Shown here piece by piece: positions 19,468 through 28,613 of a DNA stretch of 64,000 bases. Location: positions 124,001-188,000 of the forward strand of contig DCKE01000001.1 of the NCBI GenBank assembly GCA_002320285.1, in the 5' to 3' direction. Position numbers and translations under genes: made by a program. This DNA is from Flavobacteriaceae bacterium UBA1682 (GTDB taxonomy: Bacteria > Bacteroidota > Bacteroidia > Flavobacteriales > Flavobacteriaceae). Position 1 is the stretch's first letter; each line of letters starts with the position of its first letter. The notes beneath the pieces are model-generated. The model made no database searches, was not told where the DNA came from, and saw nothing but the letters and a program-made list of their open reading frames with translations.

Positions 19468-19560
19468 TTTATATCAAGAGTTGACTCGGTGCCGTAGAGG
19501 GCTGAGGTAATTTGGATTCCCATAAAGCTGAACGAGCTAGGCAAAATCAGTAGATATAAG
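19468..19560 (+). ncRNA. Structured 5' leader, S-box-like (unproven)
   Basis: A closing helix pairs TTTATATC (19468-19475) with GATATAAG (19553-19560). Inside are CTCGG/CTGAG (about 19485-19505) and the hairpin AGCT-GAACG-AGCT (19526-19538). The 5' side reads ATCAAGAG, the hallmark start of SAM-I (S-box) riboswitches, and the AGCT hairpin resembles their P4. The conserved GCAACC and GGGACTGGCCC core of SAM-I is missing. It precedes a methionine/cysteine biosynthesis gene, so it may be a diverged or different class of metabolite-sensing leader. Confidence 0.4.
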
Positions 19561-19670
19561 GTGTAAAAAAACTAAAAAAACCGTGTTAATGCGTTTGTTT
19601 TAAGGCAGATTGTGTTTTTACAGTCAGGTGTGTTGCGAGGGTTTAAATAAAAACAAATATAATAGATACT

Positions 19671-20813
19671 ATGAAATTCAATACCAAAACCATTCATGGA
19701 GGACAGCAAGTTGATCCTAGTACAGGAGCTGTAATGCCTCCGGTTTATCATACATCCACATTCGCGCAAACCAGCCCAGGAGTTCACTCGGGTTATGAAT
19801 ACAGTCGTGCTGCAAATCCGACGAGAACGGCTTTGGAAAATGCCCTGGCCAGTATAGAAAACGGTGCTCGTGGTTTGGCTTTTTCATCGGGATTGGCTGC
19901 AACGGATTGTGTGTTGCGGATGTTGAAACCCGGGGATGAGGTAATTGCGATGGATGACCTTTACGGAGGAACCTATAGAATGTTTACTAGAATTTATCAG
20001 GATATGGGAATCGTTTTCCATTTCGTAGATATGAATGACATCAAGCAATTTGAATCGGTAATAACCGACAAAACCAAATTGGTGTGGGTTGAAACACCGA
20101 CGAATCCTTTGATGAAATTGGCAGATATCGCACAGATCGCACAGATCACCAAAAAGAAAAACATTCTTTTTGTGGTCGATAATACCTTTGCTACCCCGTA
20201 TTTACAAAACCCGTTGGACTTAGGAGCAGATGTGGTGATGCATTCAGCTACTAAATATTTAGGAGGACATTCAGACGTTATAGCTGGTGCTTTGATTACT
20301 AAAGAAGCGGAACTCGGTGAAAAATTGCATTTTTATCAATTTGCAACTGGGGCAACTTTAGGACCTCAAGAGAGTTTCTTGGTACTTAGAGGTATTAAAA
20401 CCCTGCATTTAAGAGTTCAAAGACATTCTGAAAATGGAATAAAAGTAGCACAATATCTAAAAAAACACCCGAAGGTAGCTCAGGTTTTTTATCCGGGCTT
20501 AGAAGATCACCCGCAATATGCTATTGCTCAAAAACAGATGAAAAACGGTTTTGGAGGTATGGTATCCTTTACCTTTAAATCAGAAGCGAAAGCAGATGCT
20601 ATTGATTTTCTGGAAAAATTAGAAGTATTCACTTTGGCAGAATCCTTGGGAGGGGTAGAATCCTTAGCAAACCATCCTGCTTTGATGACGCATGCTTCGA
20701 TTCCCGAAGACAAACGCAAGGAAATTGGTGTGACTGATGATTTGGTTCGCCTAAGCGTTGGAGTTGAAGATATCGACGACTTGATTCTCGATTTGGAACA
20801 AGCTTTTAAATAA
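19671..20813 (+). CDS. metB: Cystathionine gamma-synthase/lyase (PLP-dependent)
   Basis: A 380-residue Cys/Met metabolism PLP enzyme. The PLP lysine is in SATKYLGGHSDVIAG, with the typical SGLAA and VWVETPTNPL motifs earlier and a SLGGVESLANHPA segment near the C terminus. Members make cystathionine from an activated homoserine and cysteine, or cleave it; the two activities cannot be told apart safely here. The long leader with a possible riboswitch-like structure favours a biosynthetic role. The gene symbol is therefore provisional. Confidence 0.82.
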   Translation: MKFNTKTIHGGQQVDPSTGAVMPPVYHTSTFAQTSPGVHSGYEYSRAANPTRTALENALASIENGARGLAFSSGLAATDCVLRMLKPGDEVIAMDDLYGGTYRMFTRIYQDMGIVFHFVDMNDIKQFESVITDKTKLVWVETPTNPLMKLADIAQIAQITKKKNILFVVDNTFATPYLQNPLDLGADVVMHSATKYLGGHSDVIAGALITKEAELGEKLHFYQFATGATLGPQESFLVLRGIKTLHLRVQRHSENGIKVAQYLKKHPKVAQVFYPGLEDHPQYAIAQKQMKNGFGGMVSFTFKSEAKADAIDFLEKLEVFTLAESLGGVESLANHPALMTHASIPEDKRKEIGVTDDLVRLSVGVEDIDDLILDLEQAFK

Positions 20814-20823
20814 GAACTATAAA

Positions 20824-20893
20824 CTAGTGATCAGTACTATTTACTGATCACTAGGTACTGATCACTGATTACTGATCACTGATCACTGATCAC
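20824..20893. repeat. Perfect 13-bp hairpin plus TGATCAC repeats
   Basis: CTAGTGATCAGTA (20824-20836) is perfectly complementary to TACTGATCACTAG (20842-20854) with a 5-base loop. The same motif continues as overlapping tandem copies, so the palindrome TGATCA occurs six times in 65 bases (20828, 20845, 20859, 20873, 20880, 20887). It lies between metB and porZ. It could end transcription of metB, although there is no T-run. Confidence 0.85.
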
Positions 20894-20911
20894 CATCTTA
20901 ACACTGTTGTC

Positions 20912-23221
20912 ATGAAGTTTTTAATATACCTGAGTGTGTTGTTTATCGGTTTTTTAGGGCAAGCGCAAACCCAATCGTGGAGAGGGTATTTTTCGTATGC
21001 TCAAATAACTGCGGTTACCGCATCACCTACTCAAGTATATGCGGCGACCAACAGTTCGGTGTTGATTTTTGATATTGCATCGCAGCAGGTGGAAACGATC
21101 AGTTCGGTAGAAGGCTTAAAGTCACAAAAAATCACAACGATTTTTTACAGTGAGAAATTTAAGAAATTGGTTATTGGTAATGAAGACGGTTCGATTCAAA
21201 TTGTACATCGTCCGAGTGGGAAGATAACCGCTATTTATGACATTGTAAACAAAACAGCGATTCCGCCTACGGAAAAGCGCATCAATGCTCTAATGGAACA
21301 CGGGGGGCAGTTATACATCAGTACAAACTACGGTATCAGCGTTCTAAATTTAAACAACAATACTTTTGGGGACTCTTACTTTATTGGTGATTCAGGACTA
21401 AATCAAAAAGTTAAACAAGTGGCTGTTGTAGGCCATTGGATTTATGCAGCTACAGAAAGTGAGGGAATCAAAAAAGCTTTGGTGGGCGATCCGAATTTAG
21501 TGGATTTCGACCACTGGGAGGTTTTTGACTACGGCAATTGGAGCCACCTATTTTTATGGGATGGCGCCTTAGCAGGGATTAAGGATGATCTGATTTTGTA
21601 CAAGTTCAGTCAAAATAGTGCCAGCCCGCTTTACCAATTTGAAAAACCGGTATTAGATGCACAAGTGGATGCTGCGGGTTTATTAGAAGCAACCACAGCG
21701 TCGCACAGTTTTGGCTTTAATCAACAGGCTAAGCTCGCTTTTACCATTAGTGCGGATTACGCACAAACCGATGGTTTTAGTTCGGCTGTGATCGTCGGAG
21801 ATGATATCTATGTCGGGACTCATTCAGGCGGACTCTTGCAATACGAGCGATCGCTAACGCGATTGCCCCATTCACTATCACCAGACGGACCGATTAACAA
21901 CCGGGTTTTTTCCCTTTTAAGTACTGATTATGGACTGTGGATGATTTTCGGAGGGTATAGTAAAGAATACAACCCGCATAATCCCGGTTTGGCGAATTAT
22001 GGTATGAATCTCTATAGTGCTTCTAAAGGCTATGACAGAATATTGGTGTCTCAATTACAAGGCGCAGTAGTTTTGTCACATGCGGCGATTAATCCGCGTA
22101 AGCCGGGTCATTTGTATGTCAGTTCCTTTCATTCGGGTTTCTTGGATATTACTTTAAGACTGCAGGACTTAAAATCGAGTGAAGTGAAACTGTACAACAA
22201 TAAAAATAGTGGGTCCGCAGGACCACAATCGGTCGCGGGTATACCCGATTACGAGTCGATTCGAATCAACGGTACCGCTTTTGATAGCAGTGGTAATGCT
22301 TGGATGACCAACAGTTTGGTCAATTCTCCTGTTAAAGAATTATTGGTCAATGGTGATTGGGCATCTTACAGCCTAAGCCAGAGTATCCCTTCTGAAGAAG
22401 CGACGAGTTTTGGAGTACCGGTTGTTGATAAAAACGATACCAAATGGATCGGATCATACAATAACGGATTGATTGCCTTTAATGAAAAAAAGGGACTAAA
22501 AACGATGGTGATCAATGCAACAACTGGCAATTTGCCCGATAATGATACCCGTACCATTGCTTTAGATAACAACAATCAATTGTGGATTGGAACTTATAAG
22601 GGCTTGCGCATCATCCCCAATGTTGATCGTTTCCTCAATGACGGACAGTTGTCGGCTAACTCGATTATCATCAAGGAGGGCGGCATTGCTCAAGAATTAT
22701 TTTATCATCAGAGCATTACAAAAATCAAAGTTGATGGTGCTAATAACAAATGGGTAGCTCTTGCAGATGCGGGTGTATTCTTGGTGTCGCCAAACGGACA
22801 AAAGACTCTATATCGCTTTACCAAAGAGAACTCCCCTTTGCCGAGTAATAATATCAACGATATTGAAATCGATGGAAAAACGGGCGAAGTATTCTTTGCT
22901 ACGGACAACGGTATGGTATCTTTTCGCGGAGGGTCTACTGCTGCCATGCCGTCATTTAGCAATGTATTTGCCTATCCAAATCCTGTGCGACCAGAGTTTA
23001 GTGGTGATGTGAAGATTTCTGGATTGATGGATAAATCCAACGTTAAAATCACCGACTTAGAAGGTAACCTGGTCTTTGAGGCCACTTCTGAAGGCGGAAC
23101 TGTACTGTGGAATACCTACTCATTTGCCGGCAAAAAAGTGGCTACAGGGGTCTATTTAATATTGATTTCTTCCAAAGATGGCGCTGAAAAAACAGTAAGA
23201 AAAATCATGGTCATTCGCTAA
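20912..23221 (+). CDS. porZ: PorZ-like T9SS beta-propeller protein
   Basis: A 769-residue secreted protein with a signal peptide (MKFLIYLSVLFIGFLGQAQ), two tandem beta-propeller-like regions with LYISTNYGISVLN- and LWIGTYKGLRIIP-type blades, and a C-terminal sorting domain (about 685-769) starting with FAYPNPVRPEFSG and ending in KIMVIR. PorZ sits on the cell surface as part of the type IX secretion attachment complex and brings anionic LPS to the sortase in Porphyromonas. In Flavobacteria it is often encoded just before recO, as here (1-base overlap). Confidence 0.8.
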   Translation: MKFLIYLSVLFIGFLGQAQTQSWRGYFSYAQITAVTASPTQVYAATNSSVLIFDIASQQVETISSVEGLKSQKITTIFYSEKFKKLVIGNEDGSIQIVHRPSGKITAIYDIVNKTAIPPTEKRINALMEHGGQLYISTNYGISVLNLNNNTFGDSYFIGDSGLNQKVKQVAVVGHWIYAATESEGIKKALVGDPNLVDFDHWEVFDYGNWSHLFLWDGALAGIKDDLILYKFSQNSASPLYQFEKPVLDAQVDAAGLLEATTASHSFGFNQQAKLAFTISADYAQTDGFSSAVIVGDDIYVGTHSGGLLQYERSLTRLPHSLSPDGPINNRVFSLLSTDYGLWMIFGGYSKEYNPHNPGLANYGMNLYSASKGYDRILVSQLQGAVVLSHAAINPRKPGHLYVSSFHSGFLDITLRLQDLKSSEVKLYNNKNSGSAGPQSVAGIPDYESIRINGTAFDSSGNAWMTNSLVNSPVKELLVNGDWASYSLSQSIPSEEATSFGVPVVDKNDTKWIGSYNNGLIAFNEKKGLKTMVINATTGNLPDNDTRTIALDNNNQLWIGTYKGLRIIPNVDRFLNDGQLSANSIIIKEGGIAQELFYHQSITKIKVDGANNKWVALADAGVFLVSPNGQKTLYRFTKENSPLPSNNINDIEIDGKTGEVFFATDNGMVSFRGGSTAAMPSFSNVFAYPNPVRPEFSGDVKISGLMDKSNVKITDLEGNLVFEATSEGGTVLWNTYSFAGKKVATGVYLILISSKDGAEKTVRKIMVIR

Positions 23222-23943
23222 TGCTAATCAAAACCAAAGCCGTAGTACTCAGTGTGGTCAAATATCAGGAAAAGAGTTTGATTGTCACTTGCTTTACACA
23301 ACTGAGTGGGGTCAAATCATACTATATACGCAATGCTTTTTCAAAGGGAAAAGGAGCTCAAAACAATGCTTACTTTCGACCACTAACTTTGTTGGAGATA
23401 GCGGCTCAACACAAAAATAAAGGCGGTTTGGAATATTTCAAAGAAGTCAAACTCGCCCATCCCTACCAAACTATTTACAACGACTTTTATAAAAACAGCA
23501 TGGGCACTTTTGTTTCAGAAATGCTGTATAATCTAATTAAAGAACAAGAACCCAATGAACCTTTGTTTGAATATTTAGAGGCGGCCCTATTGTGGTTTGA
23601 CCATCAGGAAGAGGCTTCCAATTTTCATCTGATAGTACTGTTGGGAATCACCAAATATCTGGGATTTTATCCCGACTCGGAAGCGATAGAATTGCCGTAT
23701 TTCAATCCGGTTGCGGGCAACTTCAACACGTTTTTTGAAAAGGGCAGTTTTGAGTCGGAGGAAACCCATTTATTTAAGCGGTTGCTGGAACACAACTTTC
23801 AGTCCGATCAAAAAATATTCAACGGCAAAGAGCGCAACGAACTACTGGGATTACTACTGCGATATTATGAACTGCATATCTCCGGTTTTAGAAAGCCAAA
23901 ATCCTTAGCGGTTTTAAAAGAAATCTTTGCAGATCTTAAGTAA
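23221..23943 (+). CDS. recO: DNA repair protein RecO
   Basis: A 240-residue RecO, which helps RecF/RecR load RecA on single-stranded DNA. The N-terminal OB-fold is visible (TKAVVLSVVKYQEKSLIVTC...), with the YYIRNAF and HPYQTIYNDF segments of Bacteroidota RecO. Length is typical. The ATG overlaps the porZ stop as TAATG, so translation is coupled. Confidence 0.92.
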   Translation: MLIKTKAVVLSVVKYQEKSLIVTCFTQLSGVKSYYIRNAFSKGKGAQNNAYFRPLTLLEIAAQHKNKGGLEYFKEVKLAHPYQTIYNDFYKNSMGTFVSEMLYNLIKEQEPNEPLFEYLEAALLWFDHQEEASNFHLIVLLGITKYLGFYPDSEAIELPYFNPVAGNFNTFFEKGSFESEETHLFKRLLEHNFQSDQKIFNGKERNELLGLLLRYYELHISGFRKPKSLAVLKEIFADLK

Positions 23944-24747
23944 TAGACTTGGAATTATACCCTAAGCATCCCTAAACAGCTTTTAAGAGATAAGCTGTTG
24001 TATGCGACACTTTTGCGATTTTTATTTTACTAAAATATTGCTGTGTTTCATTTAGTTTTTTAGGGATTTCCATCGCTTAAGCTACCTTAAATTTCTATTA
24101 GGCATCTTCGATTTGAAATCTCTTCTCCCAATCTTTTTTTGTGTAAGCGGTTAATTAACGGACTTTTATCGTTGTTTTTTACTGGTAAAGAACTGATTTT
24201 GGTTAAAAGCTAACTCATTTGGGCGTTAATGTTTTTTTACTTTATATAAAAAATCACAAGCAGTTTAACTTAAAATCTTCCGTTTTTTATTTTGAGCCTT
24301 ATTATAAAACGTCGTTTCAAGTCGATTTATATCATTTTGCATTTGATAACACAATTGATGAAGTGATTCAAAAAAATTAATTAATTGTACTTGCATTTAT
24401 TTTAAAATTTAAGGTGTCTATTAGACTTCAAGAGGTAATTGAAGTGTTTTTTATGTTTAAATTTAGTTAAAATACCATTGAATTTTCTTTAAAAATCGAA
24501 TCCTATAGTGTTTTTTTTCTCTAGACGTTTATCTTGCTAAAAGAACTGTTAGTGCGAATTTCGTTTTTAAGAGTAGTATCCTTGGCGAAATAAAAGCATC
24601 ATTATCAGGTTTATAATAGGTTTTTTATATGATTAGTTTAATGGGTTGTTTTCAGAATCACGGCGTTTCAATTTGCGAATAAGGAGTTATCAAAAGACAA
24701 CTTGCGATAGTTAAAATTGTTTTTCATTAAAATTTAGGTAGTTATGA
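23944..24747. other. A/T-rich gene-free stretch before the Rhs array
   Basis: About 800 bases without a convincing ORF on either strand. A hairpin aacagctt/aagctgtt (about 23976-23998) without a strong T-run lies just after recO. The rest is A/T-rich with many T-runs. No Rhs-core remnant was recognised in the last part on the plus strand, so the N-terminal portion expected of a full Rhs gene is not simply frameshifted here. Confidence 0.6.
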
Positions 24748-26076
24748 TTGGAGACAAATAATCCGGTAACGGGCTTGCCTATAGATTTAGGAACGACTAG
24801 TGATTATAACCGATTGGAATTGGATTGTTATAATCGACTGATAGATTTCTTGGATTATTATAGAGATCGACCTGATAAGCCCGAGGAGTATTATTTGTAT
24901 TTGCGTTATTTAAAATGCGTGAGGGATAACAGCGACGATTGTTTTGGGCTTGGAATCTTCGGAGATGACGATGATGACGATGTGGTCGAGTGGGATCAAC
25001 AGGGGCGAATCAGGATAAAATTTTGCAAGCTGGTTATTCCGCAGCTGCCACCAGATCCGGTATCTCCACCGCAGGAAGATCCGGTTTTTCCGAAGGAGAC
25101 TTTAGATCCGGGGATTGATGGGGGTACTTGGACGAATAATCCACCAAAAAAAGTGGATATCGTGGCAAATCCGAAGGATGAACATGAGCCAATTTGGTGG
25201 TATCACAGCGATCATTTGGGTAGTTCTTCGTATATTACAGACATATTTGGCACACCGTGTCAGTATATAGAATATTTGCCATTTGGGGAGATTATGGCGC
25301 AGCAAAGCACCAACAACATCTTTGAAAATGTGTATAAATTCAATGCGAAAGAACTCGATGAGTCCACAGGATATTACTACTACGGCGCACGTTATTACGA
25401 CCCGGGTACCAGTGTGTTTTTGAGTGTAGACCCGCTGGCGGAGCAGTTTCCAGGATGGACGCCGTACCGTTATGGTTTTAATAATCCAATTCGATATACC
25501 GACCCAACAGGGATGCTTGAAGACGATTACACTGTTAATAAATCTGGTAAAATAGAACTTGTTAGAAAGACAGATGATAAAACAGATAAGCTTATTGCTT
25601 TAGATGATAATGGTAAAGAAAGTAATCAATCAATAGAGGTTGATAAAGGTGTTCTAAATAAAATTAAAAGCGGTAATAACGATGGTAAAAAGTATGGATA
25701 TATGGAGGTTCGAGGCAATAGTAAGGCTACTAATATCTTCGAGTTTCTGGCTAGAAATACTGATGTTGAATGGAGTCAAGCTGGTTACGGGGTAGATAGG
25801 AATTATATTTCTTCCTCTTACGATAGAAAAACGGATTATTCAAGTCCAGATTTGTTGTCGAAATTAGTTACTGGAGGTTTTTCTATACGTATGCATACAC
25901 ATAGTCATCCTTCTCCATTTGTAGAAGGACCTTCTGGATTTAGTCCAGGAGAAGAAGGAGATAGGCAATTTGCATCGCAGGTTTCTAAATATGTCCCTAA
26001 AATGATATTCAAGGTTTTTTCAGTAGTTAATAATAAATATATAAGATATGACGGGAAGAAAATTTATGAAGATTAA
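24748..26076 (+). CDS. Short Rhs protein with JAB/JAMM-like toxin tip
   Basis: A 442-residue ORF. Residues 1-150 are Asp- and Pro-rich linker, then the end of the Rhs core: WWYHSDHLGSSSYITD, YLPFGEIMAQQST, YKFNAKELDESTGYYYYGAR and [10 protein letters not shown]. The tip (about 255-442) has HTHSHPS followed by SPGEEGD, matching the H-x-H...S..D metal site of JAB/JAMM proteases, as in the JAB-like toxin families of Bacteroidota Rhs proteins. The large N-terminal Rhs barrel is absent; an in-frame TGA precedes the TTG start. It is either a minimal Rhs or a truncated gene. The immunity gene overlaps by 11 bases. Confidence 0.8.
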   Translation: METNNPVTGLPIDLGTTSDYNRLELDCYNRLIDFLDYYRDRPDKPEEYYLYLRYLKCVRDNSDDCFGLGIFGDDDDDDVVEWDQQGRIRIKFCKLVIPQLPPDPVSPPQEDPVFPKETLDPGIDGGTWTNNPPKKVDIVANPKDEHEPIWWYHSDHLGSSSYITDIFGTPCQYIEYLPFGEIMAQQSTNNIFENVYKFNAKELDESTGYYYYGARYYDPGTSVFLSVDPLAEQFPGWTPYRYGFNNPIRYTDPTGMLEDDYTVNKSGKIELVRKTDDKTDKLIALDDNGKESNQSIEVDKGVLNKIKSGNNDGKKYGYMEVRGNSKATNIFEFLARNTDVEWSQAGYGVDRNYISSSYDRKTDYSSPDLLSKLVTGGFSIRMHTHSHPSPFVEGPSGFSPGEEGDRQFASQVSKYVPKMIFKVFSVVNNKYIRYDGKKIYED

Positions 26077-26584
26077 ATTCTTAACTATCTTATTTCTTAC
26101 TAGCACAGTTATGTTCGGACAGGTCATATGTACGAATAAAAAAACCACAGAAAGTCTAGTGCTGTATAATCATAATAATCATATTAATAATATGATTGAG
26201 AGAGTTTATTCTGAAAATAAAGAGATAAAGCAAAATACTATCCTTATACTCAATGTTGACAAAAACCCACATAAAATAAAAGTGACTGTTCTTGAAAAAA
26301 AATTATTGAAATGGTACTCTAAAGAGAAGTATAGAAAAATAAAAGGGGTCTGTATTATAAATGATACGGAGATATTAGTTTATGGAGCAGGATATAAATA
26401 TTATTTCAAAAAGACTAAAAACAGGGTTGACATTGGTTATTTGAATTTCGGAGGAGGTGAAAAATCTATTAAAGAAGCATCAAAACCTCTTTTTAGACCG
26501 ATAATAGACCCAATAGTTTGGGTGTTTTCGATTGAGGAAGATGGTTTTGAATTGGAAAAAAAGGGTATTTTAAATCCATTTTAG
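26066..26584 (+). CDS. Putative immunity protein for the JAB-type tip
   Basis: A 172-residue protein with a hydrophobic signal (MKIKFLTILFLTSTVMFGQ). I choose the ATG at 26066, which overlaps the toxin stop, over the longer frame from 26048 because it gives the signal peptide. No domain was recognised. Position right behind a toxin tip is the reason for the immunity call. Export fits a toxin that acts in the cell envelope. Confidence 0.65.
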   Translation: MKIKFLTILFLTSTVMFGQVICTNKKTTESLVLYNHNNHINNMIERVYSENKEIKQNTILILNVDKNPHKIKVTVLEKKLLKWYSKEKYRKIKGVCIINDTEILVYGAGYKYYFKKTKNRVDIGYLNFGGGEKSIKEASKPLFRPIIDPIVWVFSIEEDGFELEKKGILNPF

Positions 26585-26643
26585 TTTTTTGATTGATGTA
26601 AACAAAAAGAGGCTGTCTCAAAAGTCGATTTTAAAAGCTATCT

Positions 26644-26897
26644 CCCCGCTGGTGCGCGAATATTAAAAACATTCGACTAAGCTACCGCGCGAGTCCTCTC
26701 GCGTGGTTTGTATTAGATACAAGAAAACTCCATCATGTTGAGGTTTTTTGCTTTCATAAAGGTTTTTATTTAAAATGGGAGTAAGTCTTTTGACTAAGAC
26801 AAAATGGAATCCGGGTTTTTGTATAAAACTTGAGTTTTAAGATTCAAATATTAGTTTATTCAATTTGCCACACGAAAGGATTCGTGCGGCAGCGGGG
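26644..26897 (+). repeat. R repeat, copy 1 (254 bp)
   Basis: Starts CCCCGCTGGTGCGCGAAT and ends GATTCGTGCGGCAGCGGGG. The ends form an imperfect inverted repeat of about 19 bp. A 10-bp hairpin accgcgcgag/ctcgcgtggt is near the left end and gccacacgaa/ttcgtgcggc near the right end. This copy differs from the others at a few bases. Confidence 0.92.
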
Positions 26898-26899
26898 AG

Positions 26900-27079
26900 T
26901 CATTAACTAAAGCTGGAATATCTGTTACTTTTGTAATAACTGGTAAATTAGGAGTGATAGCTACAGAAAGGGCAATTGGAACAGGTCTAAATTCTGCAAC
27001 TAAAACATTAATAGATGGTATTAATATAACGACGGAGAAAACGATAGGAGCAGGTACAGAAAAAATGTTAACAAAATAA
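26900..27079 (+). pseudogene. C-terminal toxin fragment after R1
   Basis: An open frame of 59 residues (SLTKAGISVTFVITGKLG... to EKMLTK) begins right at the R1 edge and has no start of its own. It ends 6 bases before a small membrane-protein gene, as a toxin would before its immunity gene. The segment is hydrophobic and Gly/Ala-rich; the toxin family is not recognisable. Confidence 0.6.
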
Positions 27080-27085
27080 ATTGAT

Positions 27086-27271
27086 ATGAAATATTTAATA
27101 ATCAGTATATTAATGATTATAATTGGATTAATTGGAATATTGAAAAATAAAAGACCAAAATATGAGGATGGACCTGGTTTTGCAATAAATACAAATTTTT
27201 ATTTGATTTTTTATGGTTTATTTATCTTGGGAATTATTTTCTTTATAATCGAAATAAAGAGTTACTTTTAA
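27086..27271 (+). CDS. Two-TM putative immunity protein
   Basis: A 61-residue membrane protein with helices at about 4-20 and 41-58 joined by a polar loop. It follows a truncated toxin C-terminus at once. Small inner-membrane proteins are common immunity factors for pore-forming toxins; the hydrophobic toxin fragment fits that, but this is inference. Confidence 0.6.
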   Translation: MKYLIISILMIIIGLIGILKNKRPKYEDGPGFAINTNFYLIFYGLFILGIIFFIIEIKSYF

Positions 27272-27295
27272 AAGGATAGAAAGAGCAACTTCCTT

Positions 27296-27350
27296 CCGCT
27301 ACCGCACGAAATAAAATTCGACGAAGTCAATCATCGCTAGTGCACGAAGG
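27296..27350 (-). repeat. Inverted fragment of the R right end
   Basis: ccgctaccgcacgaaat...gtgcacgaagg resembles, in reverse orientation, the longer right-end hairpin of R5 and R7 (tcgacgaagtcaat is shared). It sits just before the Rhs-core scrap of the next module. Confidence 0.7.
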
Positions 27351-27410
27351 ATAAAATCACTATAGACGGTATACGACTATGGCGCGCGTTATTACGACCC
27401 TAGTATCAGT

Positions 27411-28145
27411 ATGTTTTTGAGCGTAGACCCGTTAGCGGAGAAGATGCCAAACTACAATCCATACGTGTATACTTTTAATAATCCAATTAACTTTATAGAT
27501 CCTGATGGAAGATATCCTAAATCAATTCTAAGATATGATTCAAGTTTAGGCCTAAGAGGAGGATATAAATTTACAGATTCAGCTTCTCATTTGTTAAGTT
27601 TGGTTTCTGGAGTTAGTAAGAGCACTATTCAAAGTGTAACAGTACAAGAAAGAGGAGTAGGACAATACAGACCTTTTTATTCAGCTAAAGGCGGTGGAGG
27701 AGCAATTACACTTGGCACAAGTAGCACAAATGCAAATATCACATATACTGAAAACTTTTTTGAAGATGATTCTAAGGCCTATAATGGAAATGGTTATGGG
27801 CAAAATGTTAAAGCATGGCTATTGCTTTCTGCTCATGAAGTTGGTCATTTGCCACAAATAGATAGTAAAGGAGGGTTAATGGGCTATATTGGTGAATTTG
27901 TCAAACAGTATGTAGGGGCAGGAGGCCATGATGGAGCGTCTTATGAAAAAGAGGCAGATAAAGGATTTGAGACATTTAGAAGTTTTAATAATTTTGTGGA
28001 TGATAAATATGGGAAAAATAAATTGATTGATGTGATGAGTGCAACAGAGGAAAATAATGGCAGAAAAGGTACTGAAAAGTATAAAATAGATCAAATTAAT
28101 AAATATTGGAATGCTTATGAAAAAGATGGTAAAACAGCAAAATAA
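27411..28145 (+). CDS. Orphan Rhs tip with HEVGH zincin toxin
   Basis: Homology to the Rhs core begins at about 27372 ([10 protein letters not shown]), in frame with the ATG at 27411 and closed upstream by TAG at 27363, so the gene has no proper 5' end. The ORF of 244 residues has [10 protein letters not shown], then [11 protein letters not shown], the usual end of the core. The tip holds [11 protein letters not shown], an HExxH zinc-protease motif, with a possible distal ligand region [14 protein letters not shown]. It is a typical displaced C-terminal cassette that could be expressed only after recombination into a full Rhs gene. Confidence 0.78.
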   Translation: MFLSVDPLAEKMPNYNPYVYTFNNPINFIDPDGRYPKSILRYDSSLGLRGGYKFTDSASHLLSLVSGVSKSTIQSVTVQERGVGQYRPFYSAKGGGGAITLGTSSTNANITYTENFFEDDSKAYNGNGYGQNVKAWLLLSAHEVGHLPQIDSKGGLMGYIGEFVKQYVGAGGHDGASYEKEADKGFETFRSFNNFVDDKYGKNKLIDVMSATEENNGRKGTEKYKIDQINKYWNAYEKDGKTAK

Positions 28146-28542
28146 ATATTGGATTATCTTTTTTTTGTCTTTGTTTTTAGTAGCATGTACTAATAATAGT
28201 ATATGTTTTGATTTAGAAAAACAGGAAGTCATATCTGAATCAAGAGGTAATTTGAAAACTTTAACAGTAGAGAATGTAAAAGAAATTTCTCCACTTATTT
28301 GGATTAAGAAAAAAGAAAATGTTAAAGGAAGTAGGAGGTTTAGTTTTAGAAGTTTAGATACTATAAATTATATTTATAAAAACTCTGATTTTATTCAAAA
28401 AGAAATCAGCTATAAAGGACTAGTGCCTAATTCTATTTATGAAATAATGAATAGTTCTAACGGAGATGCAGCTCCGCATAAATTGACCATAGAAACGGAT
28501 AGTGTAGGTGTGGTAATTCATACAGACTGCAATTGTACTTAA
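28117..28542 (+). CDS. Lipoprotein immunity candidate for the HEVGH tip
   Basis: The ATG at 28117 gives [19 protein letters not shown] and a lipobox FLVAC; an ATG two codons upstream is also possible. About 141 residues. It overlaps the end of the toxin tip by 29 bases, typical of toxin/immunity pairs. The family is not recognised. Confidence 0.62.
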   Translation: MKKMVKQQNKYWIIFFLSLFLVACTNNSICFDLEKQEVISESRGNLKTLTVENVKEISPLIWIKKKENVKGSRRFSFRSLDTINYIYKNSDFIQKEISYKGLVPNSIYEIMNSSNGDAAPHKLTIETDSVGVVIHTDCNCT

Positions 28543-28556
28543 ATTAAATGTAGCCT

Positions 28557-28612
28557 CCCCGCTGGTGCGCGAATATTAAAAACATTCGACTGGGCTACCG
28601 CGCGAGTCCTCT
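28557..28612 (+). repeat. R repeat, truncated left end (56 bp)
   Basis: The first 56 bases of R, up to ...gcgagtcctct, are followed after one base by the start of a full copy. The break lies inside the left hairpin. It shows that R copies recombine or insert next to each other. Confidence 0.9.
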
Positions 28613-28613
28613 C

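Noticed and set aside
19468..19560. Calling the leader a definite SAM-I riboswitch
   Set aside because: The octamer and closing helix fit, but the conserved core motifs are missing, so only a structured leader is claimed.
27876..28232. A 118-codon minus-strand ORF in the array
   Set aside because: It lies antisense to the HEVGH tip and its immunity gene and is made of A/T-rich shadow codons; no start context or family.
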